From assembly GCA_002423325.1 (NCBI GenBank), contig DIVQ01000105.1, positions 4,696-20,966 of the forward strand: DNA of 16,271 nt, in the 5' to 3' direction. The first letter of the stretch is position 1. Every line of letters starts with the position of its first letter. The stretch is from Anaerolineales bacterium UBA6128 (lineage in GTDB: Bacteria; Chloroflexota; Anaerolineae; UBA1429). The notes beneath the pieces are model-generated. The model saw nothing but the letters and a program-made list of their open reading frames with translations, was not told where the DNA came from and did no database searches. Made by a program: the position numbers and the translations under genes. Shown piece by piece: positions 6,886 through 15,224 of the stretch.

Positions 6886-8096
6886 TGAGGGTGCTGCTGA
6901 TCGCGGGCGAGTACCCGCCCATGGAGGGCGGCGTGGGCGACTATACCCGGCTGCTGGCCGAGGCGCTGGCCGCGCAGGGGACCCCCGCGGCGCCCATCGA
7001 AGTGCACGTGCTGACCTCGGCGCGCGCCGAGATGAACGATGACCGCACCGCGCCGGTGGTGCGGCACGCGCTGATGCGCGCGTGGGGATTCCGGCCGCTG
7101 TACGCCACCGTGGCCCGGCTGCAGCGCGACCTGGCGCCGGAGATCATCCATATCCAGTACCAAGCGGCCTGCTATGGGCTGCACCCGGCGATCAACCTGC
7201 TGCCGCGCTGGCTGCGCCTGACCGCGCGGGCGCACACAGGGGTGCGCCCCCACAGCAGCGCGGCCTGTGTGACGACTTTCCACGACCTGCTGACGCCTTA
7301 CCTGTTCCCCAAGGCGGGGGGGGTGCGCTGGCGCAGCGTGCTCGCCATGGCGCGCGGCAGCCACGCCAGCATCGTGACCAACGTCCAGGACGAACAGCGC
7401 CTGGAGGCCGCCGGCGGCGTGCCGCTGCTGGCGCGGATCCCCATCGGCAGCAACGTGCCGTGCGTTCTTCCGGACGGCTATGACCGGGGCGCGTGGCGGC
7501 GACGCTGGGGCGTGCCCGACGACGCATTGCTGCTGTGCTATTTTGGCTTTTTGAATGCCAGCAAGGGCGGCGACGAGTTGATCGAAGCGCTGGAGCGCGT
7601 CGTCCGCGCGGGCATCGACGCGCACCTGCTGTTCGTGGGTGGGGCGGTGGGCGCGAGCGACGCCACCAACAGCGCTTACTGGTCGCAGGTGCAGGGCAGC
7701 ATCGCTGCGCGTGGCCTGGCCGAGCGGGTGCATACGAGCGGATTCCTGCTGCCCGAGGAGGTCTCGGCCAGCCTGTGCTGCGCCGATCTGTGTGTCCTGC
7801 CCTATCGCGACGGCGCGTCGTTCCGGCGGGGCAGTCTGCTGGCGGCGCTGGAGCACGGGCTGGCGATCGTCAGCACCACGCCGCAGGTGGAGGTGCCCGA
7901 GTTGCGCGATGGCGAGAACACCCTGCTGACCGCACCCAACGATGCGGCCGCGCTGAGCGCCGCGATCCTGCGGCTGGCGGGCGATGCGCCGCTGCGCGCG
8001 CGGCTGGGGGCCGGGGCGCGGGCGCTGTCGCGCCGGTTCGGCTGGGAGCAGATCGCGGCACGCACGCTGGAGGTCTACCATGCCCTCCTCGACTGA
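6885..8096 (+). CDS. Glycosyltransferase family 4-like protein with a degenerate EX7E motif
   Basis: This 403-residue GT-B glycosyltransferase is probably soluble or peripheral. The start is ATG 6885, overlapping the GT2 stop (TGATG) and opening with RVLLIAGEYPPMEGGVGDYT, the usual N-terminal strand and glycine loop of GT4 proteins. An upstream in-frame start at 6738 would add a low-complexity stretch and is rejected. The N-domain continues with IIHIQYQA (87-94) and TTFHDLLTPY (130-139). The C-domain begins at about 217 (LCYFGFLNASKGGDELIEAL), then HLLFVGG (247-253) and CVLPYRDGASFRRGS (303-317). In the loop where GT4 enzymes have E-x7-E, this one reads FRRGSLLAALEHG, with alanine at the second glutamate position. 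I believe related GT4 proteins share this, so it may be a sub-clade trait rather than decay. Its last 17 bases overlap the next gene. Confidence 0.9.
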   Translation: MRVLLIAGEYPPMEGGVGDYTRLLAEALAAQGTPAAPIEVHVLTSARAEMNDDRTAPVVRHALMRAWGFRPLYATVARLQRDLAPEIIHIQYQAACYGLHPAINLLPRWLRLTARAHTGVRPHSSAACVTTFHDLLTPYLFPKAGGVRWRSVLAMARGSHASIVTNVQDEQRLEAAGGVPLLARIPIGSNVPCVLPDGYDRGAWRRRWGVPDDALLLCYFGFLNASKGGDELIEALERVVRAGIDAHLLFVGGAVGASDATNSAYWSQVQGSIAARGLAERVHTSGFLLPEEVSASLCCADLCVLPYRDGASFRRGSLLAALEHGLAIVSTTPQVEVPELRDGENTLLTAPNDAAALSAAILRLAGDAPLRARLGAGARALSRRFGWEQIAARTLEVYHALLD

Positions 8097-10341
8097 CCGC
8101 GTCGGGCGCATCGGGATCGCGGCCCTGTTGGCGGTCTATCTCGCGCTCGGCCTGCTCTACAGCGTCACCACGCCGCTGTTCGAGGCCTCGGACGAACTCT
8201 GGCACTATCCCTTTATCAAGCGCCTGGCCGATGGCGACGGCCTGCCGGTGCAGACGCTCGACCAGATCGGGCCCTGGCGCCAGGAGGGCAGCCAACCGCC
8301 GCTCTATTATGCGCTGGGCGCGCTGGTCACGCGCTGGGTCGACACCAGCGACATGGAGACGCTGCGCTGGCTCAACCAGCACGCCGACATCGGCGTGCTG
8401 ACGCGCGATCGCAACGTGAACATGGTCATCCACACCGAGCGCGAGCGCTGGCCGTTCCGTGGTGCGGCGCTGGCGGTCTACCTGGTGCGCTGGATGTCGG
8501 TGGCGTTGGGCGCCGTCACGGTGCTGGCCGCCTGGTTAACGGCCCGCGAGTTGGTGGCGCGAGATTCGTCGGCCGGCTACCTCTGGCTGCCCCTGGCCGC
8601 GGCGGCCATCTCGGCCCTTAATCCGATGTTCCTGTTCGTCACCGGCTCGGTCAACAACGACGCGTTGGTGATTGCGCTGTGCGCCGTGTGCCTGTGGCTG
8701 ATGGTGCGCTATGTGCAGCGCGAGCCCAGCCCCTGGCAGTGGGCGCTGCTGGGCGTGCTGCTGGGGCTTGCCAGTCTGTCCAAGGCCAGCGCGTTGGGGA
8801 TGTTGGCGCTGGCGGCGCTGACGGGCGCCGTGGTGGCGTGGAAGGCGCGCTCCTGGCGCACGCTGTTTGTGGCCGGCCTCTGCATCGCCGTGCCGCTGGC
8901 GCTGATCGGGGGCTGGTGGTACTATCGCAACTGGGTGCTATATCGCGATCCGCTGGGCCTCAGTGCCTTTGTAGCCATTGTGGGCGCGCGGCATCCGGTG
9001 CCCAGCCTGCGCCAGTTGCTGGGCGAGTGGCAGGGCTTTGTGATGTCCTACTGGGGCCTGTTCGGCGGCGTAAACGTGGCCGCGCCCGGTTGGGTCTACT
9101 GGTCGCTCAGCCTGCTCGGCGGGCTGGGGTTGTTGGGAGTGCCGCTGTACGCCTGGCGGCTGGCGCGGGCTGGCGAACGAGACCTGGGACGTTGGGCGCA
9201 ACTGGCGTTGGTGGCGGCCTGGCCGTGCGTGGTCTTTGTCTCGCTGGTGCGCTGGACGCTGATGACCATCGCCAGCCAGGGGCGGCTGATGTTCTCGGCA
9301 CTGACCGCGCTGAGCTTGCTCAGCGCGCTGGGACTGGCGGCGCTTTCGCCGCGTCGTGCCCGATGGCTGTTGCCGGCGCTGCTGTGTGCGGTGCTGCTGG
9401 CGGCGGCGGTTATGCTGCCCTTCAGCACGATCAGGCCGGCCTATGCGCGCCCGGCGCTGTTGACGCCTCAGGACGTGCCCGACTCGGCCACTGACTCCGG
9501 GGCCACCTACGGCGACGCCGTGCGGCTGCTGGCCTGGCAGGTCGATCGCACCGAACTGGTTCCGGGTCAGGACGTGGCCTTAACGCTATACTGGCAATGC
9601 CTGGCGCCGATGGCCGAGGATTACTCGGTATTTGTGCATCTGCTGGTGGCGCACGACCTGATCATCGGGCAGCGCGACATGTATCCCGGCCAGGGCAACT
9701 ATCCCACCAGCCTCTGGTCGCCCGGCGACATCATCGCAGACACCTACGTCGTGCCGGTGATGGAGGCGGCGCTGACGCCCGCCGAGGCCCAGTTCGAGGT
9801 GGGGCTGTATCGGCTGAGCGACGGCACGCGTTTGGCAGTGGTGGACACCGAGGGTGCACCGCTGGGCGACAACGTGCGCCTGGGGCGGCTGGCGCTGCCC
9901 GAGCGGGTGGTGGATGGCATCCCCAACCCGATGCGGCAGAACCTGGGCGATCAGGTGGCGTTGGTGGGCTACTCGCTGGACCGCACCTCCGCGGCGCCGG
10001 GCGAGGCCTTCCACCTGACGCTGCACTGGGAGGCGCTGCGCGATCTCGACACCAACTATTCCGTCTTTACGCAGGTGCTGGGGCCGAACGCCTATATTCC
10101 CGCGCAGATGGACGGTTGGCCGCTGCAGGGCGCTGCGCCGACCGCCACTTGGCGCAAGGGCCAGCTGGTGATCGACCCCTACACGCTGGTGGTGGCGGCC
10201 GACGCACCTCCCGGTGTGTATGACCTGCAGGTGGGGATGTATGACGCGCAGGGCCGGCGTCTGAGCCTGCTGGGCGCCGGCGGGTTTGTGCGAGACGACC
10301 GCATCCTGTTGGGCCGCGTGCGCATCGTGGCTCTAGACTGA
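8080..10341 (+). CDS. GT-C membrane glycosyltransferase-like protein A with two C-terminal beta modules
   Basis: This 753-residue multi-pass membrane protein starts at ATG 8080, with GGAGG seven bases upstream. About 11 hydrophobic segments lie between residues 11 and 447. The first outer loop carries FEASDELWHY (34-43); an acidic pair here is the GT-C catalytic signature for lipid-phosphate-sugar donors. Further motifs shared with the two paralogues downstream are QEGSQPPLYYALGAL (68-82), NPMFLFVTGSVNND (181-194), SLSKASALG (232-240), GGWWYYRNWVLY (277-288), SYWGLFG (323-329) and SQGRLMFS (399-406). RRAR before the last helix places the tail outside. That tail (about 477-606 and 622-752) is two related beta-rich modules. 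Family annotation could be GT39, DUF2142 or PMT_2-like; activity is inferred. Donor and acceptor are unknown. Confidence 0.85.
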   Translation: MPSSTDRVGRIGIAALLAVYLALGLLYSVTTPLFEASDELWHYPFIKRLADGDGLPVQTLDQIGPWRQEGSQPPLYYALGALVTRWVDTSDMETLRWLNQHADIGVLTRDRNVNMVIHTERERWPFRGAALAVYLVRWMSVALGAVTVLAAWLTARELVARDSSAGYLWLPLAAAAISALNPMFLFVTGSVNNDALVIALCAVCLWLMVRYVQREPSPWQWALLGVLLGLASLSKASALGMLALAALTGAVVAWKARSWRTLFVAGLCIAVPLALIGGWWYYRNWVLYRDPLGLSAFVAIVGARHPVPSLRQLLGEWQGFVMSYWGLFGGVNVAAPGWVYWSLSLLGGLGLLGVPLYAWRLARAGERDLGRWAQLALVAAWPCVVFVSLVRWTLMTIASQGRLMFSALTALSLLSALGLAALSPRRARWLLPALLCAVLLAAAVMLPFSTIRPAYARPALLTPQDVPDSATDSGATYGDAVRLLAWQVDRTELVPGQDVALTLYWQCLAPMAEDYSVFVHLLVAHDLIIGQRDMYPGQGNYPTSLWSPGDIIADTYVVPVMEAALTPAEAQFEVGLYRLSDGTRLAVVDTEGAPLGDNVRLGRLALPERVVDGIPNPMRQNLGDQVALVGYSLDRTSAAPGEAFHLTLHWEALRDLDTNYSVFTQVLGPNAYIPAQMDGWPLQGAAPTATWRKGQLVIDPYTLVVAADAPPGVYDLQVGMYDAQGRRLSLLGAGGFVRDDRILLGRVRIVALD
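9508..9897 (+). other. Beta-rich C-terminal module 1 of protein A
   Basis: Residues 477-606 of the 8080-10341 protein. The pattern is YGDAVRLLAW, then PGQDVALTLYWQCL, EDYSVFVHLL, NYPTSLWSPGD and FEVGLYRLSDGTRLAVVD. It is alternating hydrophobic strand with loops at proline and glycine, like an Ig-like or carbohydrate-binding sandwich. It is closest to the first module of protein B. Confidence 0.6.
9943..10335 (+). other. Beta-rich C-terminal module 2 of protein A
   Basis: Residues 622-752 of the same protein. It has the same order of elements: GDQVALVGYSL, PGEAFHLTLHWEAL, NYSVFTQVLG, a TATWRKGQ turn, then PPGVYDLQVGMYDAQGRRL. It is a tandem copy of module 1, divergent in sequence but equal in length. 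Confidence 0.6.
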
Positions 10342-10342
10342 G

Positions 10343-10381
10343 ATGCAAGATTCCGATGACATCGAGACCGACGTGTCATGA
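10343..10381 (+). other. Possible 12-codon leader ORF between proteins A and B
   Basis: After the stop of protein A and one base, ATG 10343 opens MQDSDDIETDVS. It ends in a TGA at 10379-10381 that overlaps the ATG of the next gene (ATGA). It could couple translation across the 36-bp gap, since the 10378 start has no clear ribosome site. It has no strong ribosome site of its own, so it may be chance. Confidence 0.25.
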
Positions 10382-12693
10382 GCAATGAAAACAACGACGC
10401 ACGGGCCGCACGACGCGGCCGGGCGTGGGTCCGTATCGCCGCGGTGGCGGGCCACTGGCCCATTGTGCCTATCGTGCTGCTGTTCGTGGGCCTGGGCGTC
10501 TATTACAGCGTGACGGTGCCCATTTTCGAGGCACCCGATGAGCCGCAGCACTATGCCCAAGTGCGGCAACAAGTTGCCGCTGGCTCACTGGTCGCGCACG
10601 ACGCCGCTCTGGGCGCCTGGGATCACAGCCTGACGCCGCAGCCACCGCTCTACTATGCCATCGGCGCGCTGCTGACGCGCGACATCGACATTGATCCGGC
10701 GCAGCCAGCCTATGTCCGCAACCCTTACGACGCTCGCGGCGAGCCCCACTCTGACGGCAACAAGAACGTTGTCCTGCACTCCCCGGCCGAGGACTGGCCC
10801 TACAGAGGCGTGTCGCTGGCAGTACATGTGCTGCGCTGGTTCTCGCTGCTGTGCTCGGTCTTGACCGTCGTGCTCAGCTATGCCCTGGGGCTGGCCATCG
10901 CTCCCACGCGTCGCTCGATCGCCGCGGGCGCGGCGGCGCTGGTGGCGTTCAACCCGCAGTTCCTGTTCCTGAGCGCCAGTGTAACTAACGATACCCTCAG
11001 CATCGCGCTGATCACAGCGCTCTTGCTGGTCTGCGTGCGGGTGGTCAATGGGCAGGCGCATCGCTGGCGAACGCCGGTCGTGCTCGGCCTGCTGGCCGGC
11101 GCAGGTGTGCTGACCGCGCGGATCGCTCTGGTGGCCTTGCTGATGATCCCCTGCGCCTGGGTGGGGTTGGCGCTGCGCGACACGCGCCGCAGACGCGGCA
11201 CGCGCGCGATCTGGGGTGCCCTTGCGCTGACGCTGCTCGTCATGTTGCTCACGGCCGGTGGGTGGTACCTGCGCATGGCGCTCGCCGCTGGCGATGTTTC
11301 GGTCCTGCGCGTTCTCGGTGGCGTGCAGAGCAGCCGCGCCGAGCCGCTGCCCTGGAGCGACGTGCTGCGCGAGATACGCGAGTCGTTCGTCTCGTACTGG
11401 GGCGTCTTCGGCTGGATGAACGTCCTGGCCGACGAGTTCTACTATACCCTTGTACACGTGCTGACGATCATCGGCGTCGTCGGTGCGGTGCTGTTCGTGT
11501 TGCGAGCGGCCTGGCGCGCCGGGACGCTGCGCCAGCACCGCTGGCCGGCCGGGCTGTTGCTGCTCGGCTGGATCGTGGCCACGCTCGGGTTGCTCGTCTG
11601 GTGGACGCGCACCGTGGCCGGCCCGCAGGGGCGGCTGCTGTTCGCTGCCATCGCGCCGATCTCTGTGCTGCTGGCCATGGGTCTGGTCGCCTGGATCCCG
11701 CGCCATCTGGCCCCGCACGTCACGGCCGGGGCCGCACTGGCGTTGGCCCTGGTGGCGGCTGCCCTGCCGGCGCGCACCATTGCGCCGGCCTACGCCCGGC
11801 CCGAACGCCTGGCGTTGGATGAATCGCCGGCGAGCATGCGCGCGCTCGACATCGCCTATGGCGACGCGTTGTTCCTGTTGGGCTTTGATGTGCTCGACGA
11901 CGAGGTGCTGGCGGGCCAGGACCTGCACTTGCGCCTCTACTGGGTGGCGCTGAAACGGATGTCGGACGACTATACCTTTTACGTGCAAGTGTTGGGGCGC
12001 GGCGGCGAGCGCATCGGGGGCATCGATACCTATCCTGGCGGAGGCAACTATCCCACCACGCTCTGGTCGCCGGGCGACGTGGTATCGGAGGCGTACAGCA
12101 TCCCCATCGCCACAGACGTGGCGACGCCCGTCGCGGCCACGGTACGGGTGGGGGTCTACGCTGGGACGCCCCAGGGATCGCTGCCGGCCTTCCAGGCAGA
12201 TGGCGCTGAGATCGCTCGCAACCCGGCCATCACACGTGTGCGTGTGAGCGGGGGGCGCACCGAGGCGGCCGTCCCGCCCAACGCGCTCGAGGCCAACTAT
12301 GGCAACAAGCTGCGTCTGGAGGGCTATGCGCTGACACGGCCGGGCGTGATGGCCGGGGATGTCTGGGACCTGACGCTCTACTGGAACGTGCTCGACCGCC
12401 CGATGTATGACTATACCGTGTTCGTGCATCTGGTGGATCAGGAGGGCCAGATACTGGACCAGGCCGATGCACCCCCGTTGGGCGGCGAACTGCCCACTTC
12501 GTTCGCGCGGGCCGGCGACCAGATAGAGGACCCTCACAGCCTGACGCTGACCGGTACGCTGGAGCCGGGGGAGTACTTTCTCGAGGTAGGGCTGTACCTG
12601 CTCGAAACCGAGGCGCGACTGGCGCTGGTGGACACCGAACAGCCCTCGGATCATGTCAGGATTGGTCCCCTTACGGTTGAGGCCGCGCAGTGA
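10378..12693 (+). CDS. GT-C membrane glycosyltransferase-like protein B with two C-terminal beta modules
   Basis: This 771-residue paralogue of the preceding protein has the same plan. A basic N-terminus precedes a first helix (about 28-44). The outer-loop acidic motif FEAPDEPQHY is at 50-59, QPPLYYAIGALLT at 88-100, RGVSLAVHVLRW at 143-154, and NPQFLFLSASVTND at 192-205. Next come GGWYLRMAL, SYWGVFGWMN (339-348) and PQGRLLFAAIAP (416-427). There are about 11-12 helices, ending near 464. The gene A motif GLASLSK is replaced by GAGVLTARIA, so the lysine conserved in the paralogues is missing. The C-terminal tail has modules at about 493-622 and 640-768. It probably uses a polyprenyl-phosphate sugar outside the membrane; the substrate is unknown. 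Its stop overlaps the next GTG (GTGA). Confidence 0.85.
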   Translation: MSNENNDARAARRGRAWVRIAAVAGHWPIVPIVLLFVGLGVYYSVTVPIFEAPDEPQHYAQVRQQVAAGSLVAHDAALGAWDHSLTPQPPLYYAIGALLTRDIDIDPAQPAYVRNPYDARGEPHSDGNKNVVLHSPAEDWPYRGVSLAVHVLRWFSLLCSVLTVVLSYALGLAIAPTRRSIAAGAAALVAFNPQFLFLSASVTNDTLSIALITALLLVCVRVVNGQAHRWRTPVVLGLLAGAGVLTARIALVALLMIPCAWVGLALRDTRRRRGTRAIWGALALTLLVMLLTAGGWYLRMALAAGDVSVLRVLGGVQSSRAEPLPWSDVLREIRESFVSYWGVFGWMNVLADEFYYTLVHVLTIIGVVGAVLFVLRAAWRAGTLRQHRWPAGLLLLGWIVATLGLLVWWTRTVAGPQGRLLFAAIAPISVLLAMGLVAWIPRHLAPHVTAGAALALALVAAALPARTIAPAYARPERLALDESPASMRALDIAYGDALFLLGFDVLDDEVLAGQDLHLRLYWVALKRMSDDYTFYVQVLGRGGERIGGIDTYPGGGNYPTTLWSPGDVVSEAYSIPIATDVATPVAATVRVGVYAGTPQGSLPAFQADGAEIARNPAITRVRVSGGRTEAAVPPNALEANYGNKLRLEGYALTRPGVMAGDVWDLTLYWNVLDRPMYDYTVFVHLVDQEGQILDQADAPPLGGELPTSFARAGDQIEDPHSLTLTGTLEPGEYFLEVGLYLLETEARLALVDTEQPSDHVRIGPLTVEAAQ
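11854..12243 (+). other. Beta-rich C-terminal module 1 of protein B
   Basis: Residues 493-622 of the 10378-12693 protein: AYGDALFLLGFDV, AGQDLHLRLYWVAL, DDYTFYVQVLG, then NYPTTLWSPGDVVSEAYS and VRVGVYAG. The NYPT-LWSPGD segment is nearly identical to that of module 1 in protein A and visible even at DNA level (9697-9730 and 12046-12079). Confidence 0.6.
12295..12681 (+). other. Beta-rich C-terminal module 2 of protein B
   Basis: Residues 640-768 of the same protein: YGNKLRLEGYAL, AGDVWDLTLYWNVL, YDYTVFVHLVD, then ELPTSFARAGD and EPGEYFLEVGLYLLETEARLALVD. It is the copy closest to a consensus of the whole group. Confidence 0.6.
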
Positions 12694-15209
12694 GCGACGT
12701 GCGACGACAGCGCGCCCTGCTGGTCGCGTTGCTGCTGTGCTCGTTTGCGCTGCGCATCTGGCGGCTGGACGGCAAGGGCATCTGGTGGGACGAAAGCCTG
12801 AGCCTGTGGCGCGCACAGCAGTCGCTGGACGTGATCCTGCGCAACCAGATCGCCGTGCCGGGCTCTATCACCACGGACCAGCACCCGCCGCTTTACTTTG
12901 TGCTGCTGCGCGTCGTGCTCCTTCTGGGGGGAGAGAGCGACTGGGCGTTGCGCTTTCCCTCTGTGGGGTGGGCGACGCTGCTGGTGGTGTTACTGTACCT
13001 GATGGGGGCGCAGTTGCGCAACCGCCGTGCCGGGCTGCTGGCGGCGCTGTTCGGCGCATTCTCGCCTTTCTGGCTTTGGTACGCCCAGGAAGCGCGCATG
13101 TATACGATGGTGGCCGCGCTGGGACTGGGCGCGTTCTACTGTCTGTGGCGCGCACTGAACGAGCACCGCCGTATCTGGACGCTGGCGGCGACGCTGCTGG
13201 CGGTGGCGGCCGTCGGAACACAGTATCTGTTCGGGCTGGCGCTGCCCTGCGCGCTGGGATTGGTGGCGTGCCTGTGGCCGCGCCACCAAGTGGCGGCTGG
13301 CACGCCGGACCACGCCAGGCGCACGATGACCAGCCACTACCGGCACGTGCTCTTTGTGGGCGGGGCCGTCCTGCTGATCGCCGTGGGGGTGGCGGGCACG
13401 TGGGTCGTGCGGCTGCTGCCCAGCCTTGCCGCCGGACGGCAGTACATCGCGCTCCCAGAGATGCTGCTGGATGCTCTCAACGCCTTCAGCCTCGGCCTGT
13501 CGGTGGAGCGTGCACAGATCTGGCCGCTGTTGATCGTCTTTGCGGGCGTTTACCTGGCAGGTCTGCTCTCGCTGTGGCGCGATCCGCCGGCAACGCGGGC
13601 CTCGCAGCGTGCTTCGCGCTGGGCCGGCTTGATCATGACGCTCGGATATGTGCTCTTACCAATCCTCGGCATGTGGTTGCTGTCGCTGGCCGTGCCCATC
13701 TACATGGGCAGCCGCTATGTGCTGTTGAGCAGCCCGGCCTTTTACCTGGGGCTGGGACTGGGGCTGGAGGCGCTCGCACGTCGGTGGCGCTGGCCCGCCT
13801 GGCTCGTCGGCCTGGTGCTGGTAGGCGCGATGGGCATGTCTACCTACCGTTACTTTGGCGTGGAGCGCTACGCGGCCAAAGAAGACCACCGCCAGGCGGC
13901 CCAGACTATCTCGGCCGCCGAACGGGTGGGCGATGCCATCATCATCACTGCACCCGAGAATGTGCCCGCCTTTTCGCACTATTACCAGGGCCGCTGCCCG
14001 CTCATTCCGATGCCGGCGCTGGCGATGATGGGCAACCCGGACCCGGAGGTGGTGGCGCAGGATCTGTCACAGGCCATCGCGCCCTACGATCGCGTCTGGC
14101 TCGTGCACTGCCGTACCGAGTTCTCTGATCCCCAGAACGTTGTGACCCAATGGCTGGACAGCAACCTGCTGCTGTTGCGGCGCAAGGTGCTTCCGAGCTG
14201 GGGGTCTGAGGTCACGCTGAGCGCCTACCTCACACGCTGGCCGGTGACAGAGGCGCCCGGCGAGGCGGCGCTCGCGACTGTCGATGCTTTGGGCGACGTG
14301 GAGGGACAGTTGGCGCTGCTGGGCTATGCGCTGCGCTACCACGATGCGCAGGGCAGAGTGCAGCAGGTGAGCGCGGCGGGTCAGGCGGAGGGTCGCCTGC
14401 TGGAGGACGCGCCCGCCGGCGCGGTCATCGGCGTGCACCTGCAATGGCGCGTGCTGGAGACGCCCGCCAATCTGCGCACCTCGATGCGCCTGGTGGACGC
14501 CGAAGGCGTCGTTTGGTCGCAGAACGATGCCGATCCCTATCTCTACCTGCCAACGTCGAGCTGGCCGGAGGGCGCCAGCGTGCGCCACGAGCCCGACGTG
14601 CGCGTGCTGCCGGGCACGCCGCCGGGCCGCTATACGCTGCAGCTGTGGATCTATCGCGCTGACGACGGCCGTGTGCTGCCGATTGCCGACCGGCGCAACA
14701 CCGACGAGCAGCCCTGGCTCAACCTGGGCGCGATCACCGTGGGCGCGGACGTGACCCCGCCGACCGGCGAGCCCTGGCCTCCGTCGACGGCCACCCGCGT
14801 ACGCTGGGATACATCCTTCGGGCGGCAGGTGCAATTGCAGGGCTATCTGCTTTCGCCGGAGCGCGTCGGAGCCGGCGGCGCGGTGGCGCTGCAGCTCTAC
14901 TGGCGCGCACTGCGGCGTCCAAGCGCGGATCTCGAACTGGTCATCAACTGGACGGACGCGTCCGGCAACATCTGGCACAGCAACGCGCGTTCGCTGACCG
15001 GCACGCCCTATGGCACACAACAGTGGCAGCCCGATCAGACGCTGCGCGGCCTGCTGTGGCTGGAGGTGCCGGCGACCGCGCCACCCGGCGAGCACACGCT
15101 GCATCTGCAGGTGCGCGACCGCGCGGATGGCAGCCCGCTGTGGGTGTACCGTGGGCCGGTGTGGGCGGCCAGCCGCGATCTGGCCACCGCCAGAGTCGTG
15201 ATCGAGTAA
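12690..15209 (+). CDS. GT39-like (PMT/ArnT-type) membrane glycosyltransferase C with two C-terminal beta modules
   Basis: This 839-residue protein has a GTG start at 12690 overlapping the previous stop (GTGA). It belongs to a different GT-C branch from its neighbours. The first outer loop reads GKGIWWDESLSLW (28-40), where D34/E35 is the usual GT39 catalytic site. Then come TTDQHPPLYFVLLR (61-74), WALRFPSVGWATLLVVLLY (85-103) and WYAQEARMYTMVAALGL (130-146), a GT39 hallmark. About 11 helices end near residue 384, and SRYVLLSSPAFYLGLGLGLE precedes the last. A soluble outer domain (about 395-510) follows, with KEDHRQAAQTIS and GDAIIITAPENVPAFSHYY, as in bacterial GT39 proteins. Two modules, at about 535-684 and 708-839, end the protein. 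It probably transfers a lipid-linked sugar outside the membrane. The first module carries an extra loop after its first strand. Confidence 0.88.
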   Translation: MSDVRRQRALLVALLLCSFALRIWRLDGKGIWWDESLSLWRAQQSLDVILRNQIAVPGSITTDQHPPLYFVLLRVVLLLGGESDWALRFPSVGWATLLVVLLYLMGAQLRNRRAGLLAALFGAFSPFWLWYAQEARMYTMVAALGLGAFYCLWRALNEHRRIWTLAATLLAVAAVGTQYLFGLALPCALGLVACLWPRHQVAAGTPDHARRTMTSHYRHVLFVGGAVLLIAVGVAGTWVVRLLPSLAAGRQYIALPEMLLDALNAFSLGLSVERAQIWPLLIVFAGVYLAGLLSLWRDPPATRASQRASRWAGLIMTLGYVLLPILGMWLLSLAVPIYMGSRYVLLSSPAFYLGLGLGLEALARRWRWPAWLVGLVLVGAMGMSTYRYFGVERYAAKEDHRQAAQTISAAERVGDAIIITAPENVPAFSHYYQGRCPLIPMPALAMMGNPDPEVVAQDLSQAIAPYDRVWLVHCRTEFSDPQNVVTQWLDSNLLLLRRKVLPSWGSEVTLSAYLTRWPVTEAPGEAALATVDALGDVEGQLALLGYALRYHDAQGRVQQVSAAGQAEGRLLEDAPAGAVIGVHLQWRVLETPANLRTSMRLVDAEGVVWSQNDADPYLYLPTSSWPEGASVRHEPDVRVLPGTPPGRYTLQLWIYRADDGRVLPIADRRNTDEQPWLNLGAITVGADVTPPTGEPWPPSTATRVRWDTSFGRQVQLQGYLLSPERVGAGGAVALQLYWRALRRPSADLELVINWTDASGNIWHSNARSLTGTPYGTQQWQPDQTLRGLLWLEVPATAPPGEHTLHLQVRDRADGSPLWVYRGPVWAASRDLATARVVIE
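14292..14741 (+). other. Beta-rich C-terminal module 1 of protein C
   Basis: Residues 535-684 of the 12690-15209 protein: EGQLALLGYALRY, an inserted loop of about 20 residues rich in Gln, Gly and Ala, then VIGVHLQWRVLE, SMRLVDAEG, LPTSSWPEG and PPGRYTLQLWIYRADDGRVLPIAD. The order of elements matches the modules of proteins A and B, so the module is shared across two GT-C branches. Confidence 0.55.
14811..15206 (+). other. Beta-rich C-terminal module 2 of protein C
   Basis: Residues 708-839: TSFGRQVQLQGYLL, GAGGAVALQLYWRALRRP, LELVINWTDASGN, then PPGEHTLHLQVRDRADGSPLWVY. It is the most divergent copy, but the strand order and PPGE turn are kept. Confidence 0.55.
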
Positions 15210-15224
15210 TGCGGAGACACGCCT

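Noticed and set aside
7316..7323. Run of eight G in the GT4-like gene as a possible slippage or phase-variation tract
   Set aside because: It is short, fits the reading frame (Ala-Gly-Gly-Val), and such runs are expected in this GC-rich coding sequence.
7984..8079. Upstream in-frame start for protein A
   Set aside because: The extra 32 residues are arginine-rich shadow of the GT4-like gene. ATG 8080 has a good GGAGG site and precedes the first helix.
10585..12816. Antisense frame of 743 codons opposite protein B
   Set aside because: It has the same GC-skew effect. Its translation is low-complexity Arg/Gln/His/Pro without motifs or a ribosome site, while the sense strand has conserved GT-C motifs.
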